A stretch of 64,000 nucleotides of DNA from the NCBI RefSeq assembly GCF_030283205.1, contig NZ_JASNWF010000005.1:62001-126000 (forward strand). The letters run 5' to 3'. The notes under the pieces are model-generated. The model was not told where the DNA came from. It saw only the letters and a list, made by a program, of their open reading frames with translations, and did no database searches. Made by a program: the position numbers and the translations under genes. This document shows positions 25,274-33,629 of the stretch, one piece after another (positions within the stretch are counted from its first letter, which is position 1; each line of letters begins with the position of its first letter). Origin of the DNA: Actinomadura opuntiae (lineage in GTDB: Bacteria > Actinomycetota > Actinomycetes > Streptosporangiales > Streptosporangiaceae).

Positions 25274-25562
25274 TTACTCGGACTCCCCGTCCTTGCGCGG
25301 CGGCTCGACGCTCGTCCTCGTGGACGCTGACCAGGGCGCGCGGGTCGTCCCGGCCGGGCTCGCAGGCTGGCCCCATTCGCCGCCGGCGGCGTCGTAGTCG
25401 GACGGGTCGGGCCGCAGCGGGTACTGGCGCGGCGAGTGCGTGAAGGAGGTGAACGGGCAGGGCCCACCATTCGTCCAGGGCCGCAGGGAGCGGCAGGTCC
25501 CAGCGGGGACGCGGCGATGGGAGCCGGTTCGCGAAGCGGCCGTGGTCGGCGATCTCCCTCAC
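25274..25562 (-). pseudogene. Small ORF apparently split by a frameshift
   Basis: A GTG at 25562, nine bases after the upstream stop, opens a frame with strong GC third positions (REIADHGRFANRLPSPRPRW, then LDEWWALPVHLL). Near 25440-25460 the coding bias moves to another frame that reads THSPRQYPLRPDPSDYDAAG and ends at a TAA at 25274. Joined, it would give a soluble acidic protein of about 96 residues. I do not recognise it. A sequencing error cannot be excluded. Its place at the end of the substrate-like operon suggests a partner or immunity role, which is speculation. Confidence 0.4.
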
Positions 25563-25571
25563 GATGCAGCG

Positions 25572-26558
25572 TCAGGACGTGTAGTGGCCGTCGTCCATGC
25601 CGTCGCCGAAGTCGCGGGCCGACTTGGCGGCCTCCGCGCCGGTGCGGGCCCACAGGCTGCCCGCGACGTTGGCGGTCTGGCCGACGAACGAGCCGTCCAT
25701 GGCCTCGGTGTAGCGGCGGTAGGCCGTCGGGGTGAACATGACCTCCGCGACGTTCGAGCCGTTGATCTTCGGGTCGGCCCAGCGGTTGATCTGGTCGCTG
25801 CGCCGGCCGAGCGCGGCGGCGGCGTCGGCGGCGCGGCCGCTGGTGCTGCTGAAGCGGTCCACGAACCGCCGGATGACCTGCAGCAGCCGGGCGAGCCGCT
25901 TGCCGAGCCGGGCGAACAGCGCGATGGCGTCGCCGACGACGCTGGCGATGAAGAAGCCGAGCGAGCCGCCGAAGGTGAACACCGAGGTCGCCAGGGCCAG
26001 CAGCGCCTTGGAGACGACCTTGCCGACCCATTCGGAGATCGCCGCGAACACGAACGCGCGCTCGACCGCGACGACCTGCCCGGCGACGGCGATGCCCTGC
26101 GAGGTGTGCTGCGCCGTCTGGGCGACGGCGTTCAGCGCGCCGACGTACTCCTTGGCCGTCTTGCGGTAGGCGGCGGACGCCTCGCCGCCCCACGCGGCGA
26201 CGTCGCCGATGGCGTCGGAGTAGTCGTTCGCGGCGCCGATCAGCTCGGTCGCCACGTTGGACCAGGTCTTCGACAGCGCCTGGATCTGCTTGGGGTCGCC
26301 GGTCAGCACCTCAAGCGGCTCGCGCAGGAACGCGATGTGCTCCAGCAGCCAGCCGACGCCGGCGCTCAGGATCGCGCCGAGCGGGTCGAGCGCGATGCCG
26401 AGGGCGTCCAGGCCGACGGCGAGGCCGTCGACAGCGAGGGTCTCCCAGTTCTTGTTGTCGCCGATGTCGGCGACGAGGCCGTCGATGCTGTCGGCGAGGC
26501 CGGCGCCCTCGAACCGCTTCTGCCCCTCCGGCTGCGCGATCAGGTCGTTGGTGGTCAT
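25572..26558 (-). CDS. Large helical T7SS substrate-like protein
   Basis: 328 residues; the ATG overlaps the upstream stop (ATGA). The central part (about 75-200) has WXG100/PPE-like features: a long helix with TWSNVATELIGAANDYSDAI, then AWGGEASAAYRKTAKEYVGA, where W-x-G is followed by Y-x-x-x-A/E. A hydrophobic segment (about 175-225, ALLALATSVFTFGGSLGFFI) could span or insert into a membrane, as in LXG or Esp-type effectors. The C-terminus is polar (SARDFGDGMDDGHYTS) with no known toxin motif. It is coupled to an EspC-like gene, consistent with a co-secreted pair. Confidence 0.65.
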   Translation of the reverse strand: MTTNDLIAQPEGQKRFEGAGLADSIDGLVADIGDNKNWETLAVDGLAVGLDALGIALDPLGAILSAGVGWLLEHIAFLREPLEVLTGDPKQIQALSKTWSNVATELIGAANDYSDAIGDVAAWGGEASAAYRKTAKEYVGALNAVAQTAQHTSQGIAVAGQVVAVERAFVFAAISEWVGKVVSKALLALATSVFTFGGSLGFFIASVVGDAIALFARLGKRLARLLQVIRRFVDRFSSTSGRAADAAAALGRRSDQINRWADPKINGSNVAEVMFTPTAYRRYTEAMDGSFVGQTANVAGSLWARTGAEAAKSARDFGDGMDDGHYTS

Positions 26559-26869
26559 CGGGCCTGCTTCGTGAGGGCCTCGATGGCCTTCTCGACGGCC
26601 TCGTAGTTCTGCTGGGTGCTGCGCAGCCCGGTGGACATGGAGCGGCCGAGTTCGGCGGCCTTCTTCACCATGTCGTCGGAGTCGCCGAACAGGCCGGAGA
26701 GGGCCGGGACGATGAGCGGCGAGCAGAGCGCGCCGTACATCTGCCAGCCGCCGAGCGCGGTCTGGGCGGCGGCCTGGTTCGCCTTGTCGACGCGTCCGGC
26801 GACGTGGTCGACCTTGCCCGCGTGCGTGTCGAGCGCGGACCTTTCCACTTCGAAACCGTTCTCGCCCAT
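26555..26869 (-). CDS. EspC-like (ESX-1 secretion-associated) small protein
   Basis: 104 residues, ATG after AAGGAG. It begins FEVERSALDTHAGKVDHVAG and continues with AAAQTALGGWQMYGALCSPL, the pattern of the EspC-like T7SS family. A C-terminal Y-x-x-x-E (QNYEAVEKAIE) resembles the export signal. Its stop overlaps the start of the larger substrate-like gene, arguing for stoichiometric production and a heterodimer. Confidence 0.75.
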   Translation of the reverse strand: MGENGFEVERSALDTHAGKVDHVAGRVDKANQAAAQTALGGWQMYGALCSPLIVPALSGLFGDSDDMVKKAAELGRSMSTGLRSTQQNYEAVEKAIEALTKQAR

Positions 26870-26947
26870 GGGGCTCCTTCGGGTGCGGGGCGGTCGCCGG
26901 GGGTCGCCGGCGCGAGGGCGGGCGCTGAAGGTCGCCGGCGCCCGGGG

Positions 26948-27349
26948 TCACCAGGGCCGGCGGTCCTGCTCGCCGTCCTCGTCGATCGGGGGCAGCGCGG
27001 CGCGCAGGAAGTCCATGGCCTCGGAGTCGTCGCCGACGACCTGCGACATGATCTCGACGGTGCGGGCGGCGCCGCGCCCGCACGCCTTCCGGTAGGTCTC
27101 CATGATCGACGCGGTGAGCTGCGCGCCGGTCATCCGGTCGGCGTGCGAGGACAGCCGCAGGTCCAGCAGCACGCCGCTGGGGTTCACGGTGACGGTGACC
27201 GCGTGGTCGCGGCTGGTCAGCGTCGTGGTGTTCTCGGCCAGCTCCCGCTGGGCGCGGTCCGCGCGCTCCTTCATGGCCGCGGCCCACTGCTGCTGGTCGC
27301 GCAGCCACTTCTCGGGGTCGGCGATGGCGGGCGGCAGGTTCGGGTCCAT
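26948..27349 (-). CDS. YbaB/EbfC-family (EspL-like) protein
   Basis: 133 residues. A coiled N-terminus (WLRDQQQWAAAMKERADRAQ) precedes a central HAVTVTVNPSGVLLDLRLSS beta unit typical of YbaB/EbfC nucleoid-associated proteins. The ESX-1 gene espL belongs to the same family. It is the first gene of the minus-strand cluster, 78 bases before the EspC-like gene. A regulatory or chaperone role in that cluster is inferred. Confidence 0.75.
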   Translation of the reverse strand: MDPNLPPAIADPEKWLRDQQQWAAAMKERADRAQRELAENTTTLTSRDHAVTVTVNPSGVLLDLRLSSHADRMTGAQLTASIMETYRKACGRGAARTVEIMSQVVGDDSEAMDFLRAALPPIDEDGEQDRRPW

Positions 27350-27444
27350 GCACTTCTCTTCCGGACGGGTGACCGGATCCGGACATTACAACAAAGATTC
27401 ACCCTGCCGCCACGTAACGATCTTCTTCGCGCCACGGCGCCGGA

Positions 27445-28131
27445 TCACTCGCCGGAACGGTCCAGTTCCGCCAGCCGCGTCCGGTCGTCGAGCCACTCGT
27501 GCGGCGGACGGCCGGCGTCCAGCTCGACGAGCGGGACGTCCGGCGCCAGGTCGCGCAGGGCCCGCTCCAGCGCGCGCCGGTTCAGCCACCAGTCCCGCTG
27601 GTGGACGTAGGCGCTGACCGCATGGTCGCGCGGGAAGGCGTCACCGGCGAGGCGGTCGGCCATGAAGCCGAGGGTCTCGCGGTCGGCGTCGCGCAGCTCG
27701 CGACGTGCGCGGACGGCCGCGAGCCGCTGCTCGAACTCGGCGACGCCGCCCGGCGCGTCGTCCCGCAGGCTGACGCCGAGGTGGCGCATCGGCGCCCGGC
27801 GGACGACCCGGGGGACGTCGAAGCGGACGACCGCGTCCACGTCCGACCACGGGAAGAACTGCGGCGGCGCCCCGGGCCGCGCGCCGATCCGGACGCCGTC
27901 CGGCTCGACGGCGAACGCCGTCCACCGGCTGCGGACCATCCGGCGCAGGCGCGCGATCCCGCTGCCGACCAGCCACAGGACGAGACCGGCCCAGAAAACG
28001 ATGCCGAGGACGGCCTGCCAGGCCCGCATCTCCCCCAGGAACGCCCCCGCCGCGACGAGCGGAGCGGCGGCCACGCCGATGACGATCATCAGGACGGGCA
28101 GCACCGGGACGAACCGGATTCTGTACGGCAT
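27445..28131 (-). CDS. Membrane protein with a PH-like domain, unknown function
   Basis: 228 residues. Two transmembrane helices at about 9-33 and 40-60, then a basic RLRRMVRSRW and a beta domain (FAVEPDGVRIGARPGAPPQF, PWSDVDAVV) of the kind found in bacterial PH-like membrane proteins. The C-terminal third is helical and charged. It is divergent from the three-gene anchored-protein operon at 28176. No catalytic motif is evident. Confidence 0.65.
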   Translation of the reverse strand: MPYRIRFVPVLPVLMIVIGVAAAPLVAAGAFLGEMRAWQAVLGIVFWAGLVLWLVGSGIARLRRMVRSRWTAFAVEPDGVRIGARPGAPPQFFPWSDVDAVVRFDVPRVVRRAPMRHLGVSLRDDAPGGVAEFEQRLAAVRARRELRDADRETLGFMADRLAGDAFPRDHAVSAYVHQRDWWLNRRALERALRDLAPDVPLVELDAGRPPHEWLDDRTRLAELDRSGE

Positions 28132-28175
28132 CCGGCGAGCTTAGGGGCAGCGGCGGCCGTACTAGCATTCGGCGG

Positions 28176-28952
28176 GTGCAGTCCACCGCGCCGGTCCCTC
28201 CGCCCCCGGAGGAGCCGTTCGGCGAGAACGGGAACCGCGCGTCCGCGAGGCGCCGCCTGGTCCCCGTCATCGTCGCGTGCGCGGTCGCCGCGCTCGCGGC
28301 CGCGACGTGGGCGGCGGGCGGGTTCGCGGAGGCGCCGAAGCAGCCCGCCGGGAGGCCCGGCAAGGCGCTGGACGCCGGCCTGTTCACCGTGACCGTCCAC
28401 GACGCGCGGATCGGCCTGGTGAAGGGCGCGTTCGACTCGGCGCCGAAGCGGTACCTGATCGTGCGGATGCGGGTCGTCAACAACGGCAAGGAGACCGCGT
28501 CGCTCGGCGATGGCGGGCTGGCCGACGGGCTCGCCGCGCGCACCAAGGTCGGCAAATGGGTCGAACCCGACGACGTCCAGGGCGTCGCGGGCGGCGCGAA
28601 GACGATCACGACGCAGCCCGGGCTGCCGGTCGAGGCGTCGGCGATGTGGAAGATGGGCCCGGCGGACGCTCCGACCCGGTTCACCATCGGGTTGCGCAAG
28701 TGGGAGTACCGGACCGGGTTCACCGACGTCAGCTACAACTGGTTGGTCGACCGCCAGAGCGACGCGCTCGTCGCCAGGATGACGCTCCCGATCGCCGCGC
28801 CCGCACCGGCCGCGCGCCCTGCGCCGACCGCGCGCCCCGCCCCGTCAGCGCGCACCGCCCCGTCGACGGTGCGGCCGACGCGCAACGCGTCGCGACCACC
28901 CGTCCGGCGCACCCGGCCCGCAAGGCCCCGGCCGACCGCGAGCCACCGGTGA
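28176..28952 (+). CDS. Membrane-anchored extracytoplasmic protein (DUF4352-like), first of three
   Basis: 258 residues from GTG. A Pro-rich cytosolic start, a transmembrane helix at about 28-49 and an Ig-like domain with LFTVTVHDARIGLV, YLIVRMRVVNNGKETASLGD and a closing NWLVDRQSD. This pattern suits DUF4352-type envelope domains. The C-terminal 55 residues are low-complexity Ala/Pro/Arg/Thr. The stop overlaps the next gene (GTGA), so it heads an operon of three anchored proteins. Function unknown. Confidence 0.6.
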   Translation: MQSTAPVPPPPEEPFGENGNRASARRRLVPVIVACAVAALAAATWAAGGFAEAPKQPAGRPGKALDAGLFTVTVHDARIGLVKGAFDSAPKRYLIVRMRVVNNGKETASLGDGGLADGLAARTKVGKWVEPDDVQGVAGGAKTITTQPGLPVEASAMWKMGPADAPTRFTIGLRKWEYRTGFTDVSYNWLVDRQSDALVARMTLPIAAPAPAARPAPTARPAPSARTAPSTVRPTRNASRPPVRRTRPARPRPTASHR

Positions 28953-29548
28953 ACGGGCGCGCGCTGCTGGTGCGGGGCGGGACCGCCGCCGTCGGGACGG
29001 CCCTGCTCGCCGCCGCGATGTGGGTGCACACGATCCGCCCGAAAGTGGACGCCAAGGAGATGGACCCGATCCGCAACGGCGGCAAGGTCGGGCAGGTCGT
29101 CTCCAACCGGATGTTCAGCGTCCGGGTCGACGGGGTGAAGGCGGCGCGGTCGCTGGTGCCCGAGCTGAGCTTCGGGAACCAGCCTGCGATCGGCACCGAC
29201 GGCATCTACCTCGCGGTGCGGATACGGGTGCGGAGCGAGCGCGAGCCGCTCCGGCTGGGGACGGCGATGCTGGAGACGCCCGGCGGCTACCGCTACCGCA
29301 ACGACCCGCGGGTCGGCCCGTCGAGCAGCATCCCGGACATGGAGCCGATGATCTGGGCACCGGGCACGCTGCTGTTCGAGCTGCCGAAGAAGCGCCTGCG
29401 AGGAGCCCATCTGGTGGTCGGGACGGGCGGGCTGCTCCCCCAGCTGTCCGCCGCCGCCGACATCGACCTCGGGATCGGCGGGTCCGGCGCGGAGGCGCTG
29501 ATCCGCGGCGCCGCCGACCGCTACGACCCGCAGGGCGGGACGCCATGA
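28949..29548 (+). CDS. Membrane-anchored extracytoplasmic protein, second of three
   Basis: 199 residues. An N-terminal helix (about 8-26, TAAVGTALLAAAMWV) anchors a beta domain with MFSVRVDGVKAARSL and IYLAVRIRVRSE. This is the same fold pattern as its upstream neighbour but without the Pro-rich tail. GTGA overlap before and ATGA overlap after show translational coupling. Probably a paralogue or complex partner. Confidence 0.6.
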   Translation: MNGRALLVRGGTAAVGTALLAAAMWVHTIRPKVDAKEMDPIRNGGKVGQVVSNRMFSVRVDGVKAARSLVPELSFGNQPAIGTDGIYLAVRIRVRSEREPLRLGTAMLETPGGYRYRNDPRVGPSSSIPDMEPMIWAPGTLLFELPKKRLRGAHLVVGTGGLLPQLSAAADIDLGIGGSGAEALIRGAADRYDPQGGTP

Positions 29549-30207
29549 CGACCGCCGGTCCCGCGTTCGGCGGCGCCCACAACGAGGCCCGCAACGACGC
29601 CCACGACCACGCCCGCAACGACGCCCACGACGACCCGCAGCGCACCAACCCCGACCTGCCCCGCGTCACGCCGGAGCCGCGCATGCGCCCCCGCGACCGG
29701 CGCATCGTCCAAGCGCTGGCGCTGACCGCACTGGTGCCCGCGTTCCTCGTCCTGAAGTGGACGGACGAGACCCACAGCGTGCAGAAGAACCTGAAACCGC
29801 CCGAGAAGGTGACGACCGTCCCGAACGGCGCGACCGGCACGCTGGCGGGCGCGCAATGGAAGGTGGCCGGGCGGCAGGTGCGCGCGCCGCTCGCGTTCGG
29901 GAGCAGGCCGAAGGACGACACCGTCACCGAGCTGCAGGTCGTGCTCGCGGTCCGGCCGGACGACGCGGCCGCCGCGAAGACGGTCGGGGCCTACGGCTTC
30001 GTCTACACCTTCACCGACGGCGGCGGCCGCAGCTGGTCGGCGACCGGCCTCACCGCCGGGACGCCGCAACAGGGCGCGGTGACCCGCCTCACCGTCAGGG
30101 GGACGGTGCCCCGAAGCGAGGCGGCGACCCTGGCGCTGCGGGTGCAGGCGCCGAAGACGTCACGGAAGCCCGGGGCGCCACTGCCTTCGCTGCGTTTCGC
30201 GCCGTGA
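29545..30207 (+). CDS. Membrane-anchored extracytoplasmic protein, third of three
   Basis: 220 residues. The cytosolic N-terminus contains a DNA-level duplication giving ARNDAHDHARNDAHDD. One transmembrane helix (about 53-72) precedes a beta domain with TVTELQVVLAVRPDDAAAAK and FVYTFTDGGGRSW. The last 113 bases overlap, on the opposite strand, the 3' end of the membrane protein at 30095-31396. Both frames keep good codon bias. Confidence 0.6.
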   Translation: MTTAGPAFGGAHNEARNDAHDHARNDAHDDPQRTNPDLPRVTPEPRMRPRDRRIVQALALTALVPAFLVLKWTDETHSVQKNLKPPEKVTTVPNGATGTLAGAQWKVAGRQVRAPLAFGSRPKDDTVTELQVVLAVRPDDAAAAKTVGAYGFVYTFTDGGGRSWSATGLTAGTPQQGAVTRLTVRGTVPRSEAATLALRVQAPKTSRKPGAPLPSLRFAP

Positions 30208-31396
30208 CCCGCGCCATCACCAGGTTGAACGCGGCCGCGAGCAGGCAGATCCGCAGGATCTGGAACACCAGCCCGGTTCCGTAGTCGACCATCGGCAGGC
30301 GCGGGATCCACCACGTCACCTCGTGCGGGCCGAGCAGCTCGTACACCCACCGGCGGGACGCGTCCTCGCCCACGTCCAGCGCGGAGAACAGCAGGCAGAA
30401 CACCGCGAACGGCAGCATCCCGGACCGGCGGACGAGCCGCAGCCCGTACCAGGCGGGCAGCCACATCTCGCGGAACCCGCGGGTCAGCACCTCCCGGACG
30501 CTGCCCTGCCGCTCGATCCCGCCGGCCGCCGCGAGCCGCCGCCCCGCCCGGCCGCGGCCGATCACGACGCGCTCGTCGCCGGCGTCCAGGCCGAGGATGA
30601 TCCCGGCGATGACCAGCCAGATCAGCGCGCCGAGCACCGCGTCCTTGAACGGCGGCCACAGGTCGAGGACGGGTCCCGCGGTGCCGTCGATCCACTGCCA
30701 GGCCCGGCGCCCGGTGAGCCAGTCGGCCGCCTCGCCGCGCAGGTGGTCGATCGTGAAGATGCCGAACAGCGTGAAGTTGATCTCCAAGAAGGCCATCAGC
30801 GCGCCCGCCGAGCGGCCGAGCCGCTCCTCCAGCAGCCACTCCACCGCCGTCTTGACCACGAAGAACCCCGCGGTGATGCCGACGGCGAGCACGACGTGCT
30901 TCTCCAGTGAGATCAGCATGCCCATGCCCTTGAGCTGCCCCTGGAAGCCGCCCTCGGCGAAGCCGCGGCTGGAGGCCATGTCGGCGAACTCGCGGGCGTC
31001 GTCGGTCTGCAGCCCCCAGGCCAGGTAGAAGATCACGAACGGCAGCGCCGCCCGCGCCATCGCGCCGACCACCGACTCCTCGTTGCCGACCGCCCACGGC
31101 GTCAGGTCGCCGTCCGCTTCGCGCGCGTGCACCACGTCCAGGCCCTCGCGGACGCAGTGCACCATCAGCACCGCGGTGGCCAGCGTGATCACCACCAGCA
31201 GGCCGACGGTGACCAGCGGCGCGACCGTCGCCGCCGTGCCCTTCATGCCGCCGAGCCGGTATCCGCCGTACAGCACGCCGTAGCGCAGCAGCCGCCCCGC
31301 GGTGAACCACAGGGTCAGCGGCAGGACGAACCGCCCCGCGAGCTTCAGCGCGGACCACGGGAGCAGCAGCGGCGACCGCGCGGACAGTACGGACAT
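30095..31396 (-). CDS. Polytopic membrane protein, unknown function
   Basis: 433 residues from ATG (MSVLSARSPLLLPWSALKLA) after a CGGAG site; the open frame continues 16 codons further upstream without a ribosome site. About seven to eight transmembrane helices with long loops, including IDGTAGPVLDLWPPFKD. The C-terminal 30 residues are Ala/Pro-rich. The 3' end overlaps the convergent gene at 29545-30207 by 113 bases. No transporter or enzyme motif is recognised. Confidence 0.65.
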   Translation of the reverse strand: MSVLSARSPLLLPWSALKLAGRFVLPLTLWFTAGRLLRYGVLYGGYRLGGMKGTAATVAPLVTVGLLVVITLATAVLMVHCVREGLDVVHAREADGDLTPWAVGNEESVVGAMARAALPFVIFYLAWGLQTDDAREFADMASSRGFAEGGFQGQLKGMGMLISLEKHVVLAVGITAGFFVVKTAVEWLLEERLGRSAGALMAFLEINFTLFGIFTIDHLRGEAADWLTGRRAWQWIDGTAGPVLDLWPPFKDAVLGALIWLVIAGIILGLDAGDERVVIGRGRAGRRLAAAGGIERQGSVREVLTRGFREMWLPAWYGLRLVRRSGMLPFAVFCLLFSALDVGEDASRRWVYELLGPHEVTWWIPRLPMVDYGTGLVFQILRICLLAAAFNLVMARVTARNAAKAVAPRASVTSSAPAPAAPGSPPRFGAPSP

Positions 31397-31486
31397 CGCG
31401 CCGATGCTACTCCGCGCGCCCTCGCCCGCCCCGGGTCGCGGCACCGAACGCCGAACCCCGCCGCCCCGGAACGCGGCAGCGAACGG

Positions 31487-31528
31487 CGAACCCCGCCGCC
31501 CCGGACGGACCGGGGACGGCGGGGTTCG
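31487..31528 (-). terminator. Terminator of the sulfurtransferase operon
   Basis: A 12-bp stem, CGAACCCCGCCG (31487-31498) and its complement (31517-31528), continued inward by CCCCGG/CCGGGG. Its left arm is also part of a direct repeat, with GAACGCCGAACCCCGCC at 31446 resembling GAACGGCGAACCCCGCC at 31481. Confidence 0.65.
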
Positions 31529-31592
31529 GCGGTTCAGGCCGGCATCGGCCGGGGCGGAACGCGGTCCCGGCCCCCGGCGGGCGCCGGCGCGA

Positions 31593-31901
31593 TCAGATGG
31601 CGACCTCGAGCGCGGCGACCTCGCCGGTCTTGGCGGTGACGGCGTTGTCGACGCTCACGCCGCCCGCCGCCAGCACGCGCACGGTCCAGTCGCCGTCGGC
31701 GGCGAAGAAGCGGAACACGCCCTCGTCACCGGTGACGACCTCGGCGGTGAACTCGCCGGTCGAGTCGAGCAGGCGCGCGTACGCGCTCGACACGGGGGCG
31801 CCGTCACGGGTGACGGTGCCCTGGATGACGGCCTCGTTGGTCAGGTCGACGGTCGCGGGAAGGTGCGCCGTCTGCTCGGGCGCTGCGCAGCCCTGGGTCA
31901 T
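31593..31901 (-). CDS. DUF1416 protein (SseC-like)
   Basis: 102 residues, ATG (MTQGCAAPEQTAHLP) preceded by GGAGG. A single beta-sandwich domain with VIQGTVTRDGAPVSSAYARL and a final VDNAVTAKTGEVAALEV. In M. tuberculosis the SseC copies sit beside CysA2/CysA3 sulfurtransferases, and the same order occurs here. A role in sulfur metabolism is implied by context only. Confidence 0.85.
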   Translation of the reverse strand: MTQGCAAPEQTAHLPATVDLTNEAVIQGTVTRDGAPVSSAYARLLDSTGEFTAEVVTGDEGVFRFFAADGDWTVRVLAAGGVSVDNAVTAKTGEVAALEVAI

Positions 31902-32023
31902 TGCTCCTCCATCTCCGTGCACACGGAAGGATTCGTTCCGCCGGCGGCGGTGGGGTTCGTGGACGGTGGCGTGCCGCTCGGCCCGCCGGACTCGTGGTCG
32001 CTCGGGTTACTGGGCTCGCCGGG

Positions 32024-32863
32024 TTACTTGGGCTCGCCGAGCTCGATCGGCACGCCGACCAGCGAGCCGTACTCGGTCCAGGAGCCGTCGTAGTTCTTCA
32101 CGTTCGGCAGGCCGAGCAGCTCGCGCAGCGCGAACCAGGTGTGCGACGAGCGCTCACCGATCCGGCAGTAGGCGATCGTGTCCTTGTTCAGGTCGACGCC
32201 GGCCTCGGTGTACAGCTCCCGCAGCTCCTCGTCGGACTTGAACGTGCCGTCGTCGTTGGCCGCCTTCGACCACGGGATGCTGCGCGCGGTCGGCACGTGG
32301 CCGGCCCGCTGCGACTGCTCCTGCGGCAGGTGCGCCGGGGCGAGCAGCTTGCCGCTGAACTCGTCCGGGGACCGGACGTCGATCAGGTTCTTGGCGCCGA
32401 TCGCGTCCACGACCTCGTCGCGGAAGGCGCGGATGGACAGGTCCTGCTCCTTGGCCTTGTAGTCCGTGCGCGGACGCGACGGGACGTCCTCGACCAGCTC
32501 GCGGGAGTCCAGCTCCCACTTCTTGCGGCCGCCGTCGAGCAGCTTCACCTTGTCGTGCCCGTACAGCTTGAAGTACCAGTACGCGTAGGCGGCGAACCAG
32601 TTGTTGTTGCCGCCGTAGAGGATCACCAGGTCGTCGTTGGCGATGCCCTTGGAGGACAGCAGCTGCTCGAAACCGGTCTTGTCCACGAAGTCGCGGCGGA
32701 CCGGGTCCTGCAGCTCGGTCTTCCAGTCGATCTTCACGGCGCCACGGATGTGGCCCTTGTCGTAGGCGGACACGTCCTCGTCCACCTCGACCAGGACCAG
32801 GCCGGGGTCGTCCAGGTGGGCCTCGACCCAATCGGTGTCCACCAGGACGTCGGAGCGGCTCAT
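32024..32863 (-). CDS. Thiosulfate sulfurtransferase (two-domain rhodanese, CysA2/SseA-like)
   Basis: 279 residues, two rhodanese domains. The first (about 8-125) lacks an active Cys. The second carries the catalytic loop CRIGERS at 233-239, with VRSPDEFSGK as the CH2A motif. These enzymes transfer sulfane sulfur from thiosulfate to cyanide or protein acceptors. The CRIGERS loop matches the actinobacterial CysA2 type. It is translationally coupled (ATGA) to the upstream DUF4395 gene and lies in the sseC-cysA-thioredoxin neighbourhood known from mycobacteria. Confidence 0.92.
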   Translation of the reverse strand: MSRSDVLVDTDWVEAHLDDPGLVLVEVDEDVSAYDKGHIRGAVKIDWKTELQDPVRRDFVDKTGFEQLLSSKGIANDDLVILYGGNNNWFAAYAYWYFKLYGHDKVKLLDGGRKKWELDSRELVEDVPSRPRTDYKAKEQDLSIRAFRDEVVDAIGAKNLIDVRSPDEFSGKLLAPAHLPQEQSQRAGHVPTARSIPWSKAANDDGTFKSDEELRELYTEAGVDLNKDTIAYCRIGERSSHTWFALRELLGLPNVKNYDGSWTEYGSLVGVPIELGEPK

Positions 32864-33297
32864 GCGGGAACCTCCCTGTCGGAGCGAATCTTCGCGGTGA
32901 TACGTCGGAAGAGCGGATACATCTCGCAGCCGAGGCAGAACCCGAACACCGCGTTCAGGAACGCCGCCGCCAGCGCGAGGGCGGTGGCACCGATGCCGAG
33001 CCAGGTGATCCCCGTCCCGTATCCGGCCGTCCCCGCCACGGCGAAGACGAACCCGACGCCCTGCGCGAAGCGGGGCGGGGCCGCGTCCTCCAGTTCCGCG
33101 GGAGGGGCGAGCCGGGGGCGGACCAGCGCTTTGAACACCAGCCCGTACGGGGCGTACCGCAGACCGAGGAACGCGCCGATGGCGAACACGACGGCCTGAG
33201 CGGCGAGCAGTGCCCAGCTTCCCGTGACCAGGACCGCGACGAGAACGACCGTCGTGACCGACGCGCCGAAGCGCGGCCCACGCGGATCAACCTGCAT
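32860..33297 (-). CDS. DUF4395 membrane protein
   Basis: 145 residues, ATG with GGAG seven bases upstream. Four hydrophobic helices and the conserved GFCLGCEMY motif near the C-terminus, whose two Cys are typical of DUF4395. DUF4395 genes regularly accompany thioredoxin and sulfurtransferase genes, so a thiol or sulfur transfer role at the membrane is inferred. Confidence 0.85.
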   Translation of the reverse strand: MQVDPRGPRFGASVTTVVLVAVLVTGSWALLAAQAVVFAIGAFLGLRYAPYGLVFKALVRPRLAPPAELEDAAPPRFAQGVGFVFAVAGTAGYGTGITWLGIGATALALAAAFLNAVFGFCLGCEMYPLFRRITAKIRSDREVPA

Positions 33298-33629
33298 CGG
33301 GGTGCTCCATGGCGGAGAGGAAGCGTGCGTACGAGCGTGGAAATCGGAAGTGCTCGGGGCGCGGAAGGGCTCGATGCCTCAGGCCGGGCGACAGAGCGAG
33401 GCGGCCACGCGGCAGAAGTCGACCGCGCGGCGCTTCGTGAGCATCTGCTCTGTCCAGTAACGCACGACCACGATGTTAAGCCGACAATCCACGCGCTGTC
33501 ACATCCGTCTCGCCTTGCGAGACAGTGACATGTGTCTTATCGCAGGTCATCCGGGTACGGCTCACGGGTTGACCTGCCCCTCCCGGCCCTTGACACCGCC
33601 GCGCGGCACCCGGCGGCCGGGCCGCCCCG
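33298..33629. other. Intergenic region upstream of the DUF4395-rhodanese operon
   Basis: 332 bases without a convincing gene. It holds the inverted repeat listed at 33497-33530 and should contain the operon promoter; I cannot place the promoter confidently. Confidence 0.4.
33497..33530. promoter_or_regulatory. Nested inverted repeat, possible operator
   Basis: TGTCAC (33497-33502) pairs with GTGACA (33525-33530), and GTCTCGC (33507-33513) with GCGAGAC (33517-33523) around a 3-base loop. It is located about 200 bases before the DUF4395 start and just past the thioredoxin gene's stop. Confidence 0.4.

Noticed and set aside
33287..33310. Seven-codon ORF overlapping the DUF4395 start, considered as a regulatory leader peptide
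   Set aside because: No ribosome site and no Cys codons; it overlaps the GGAG site used by DUF4395.
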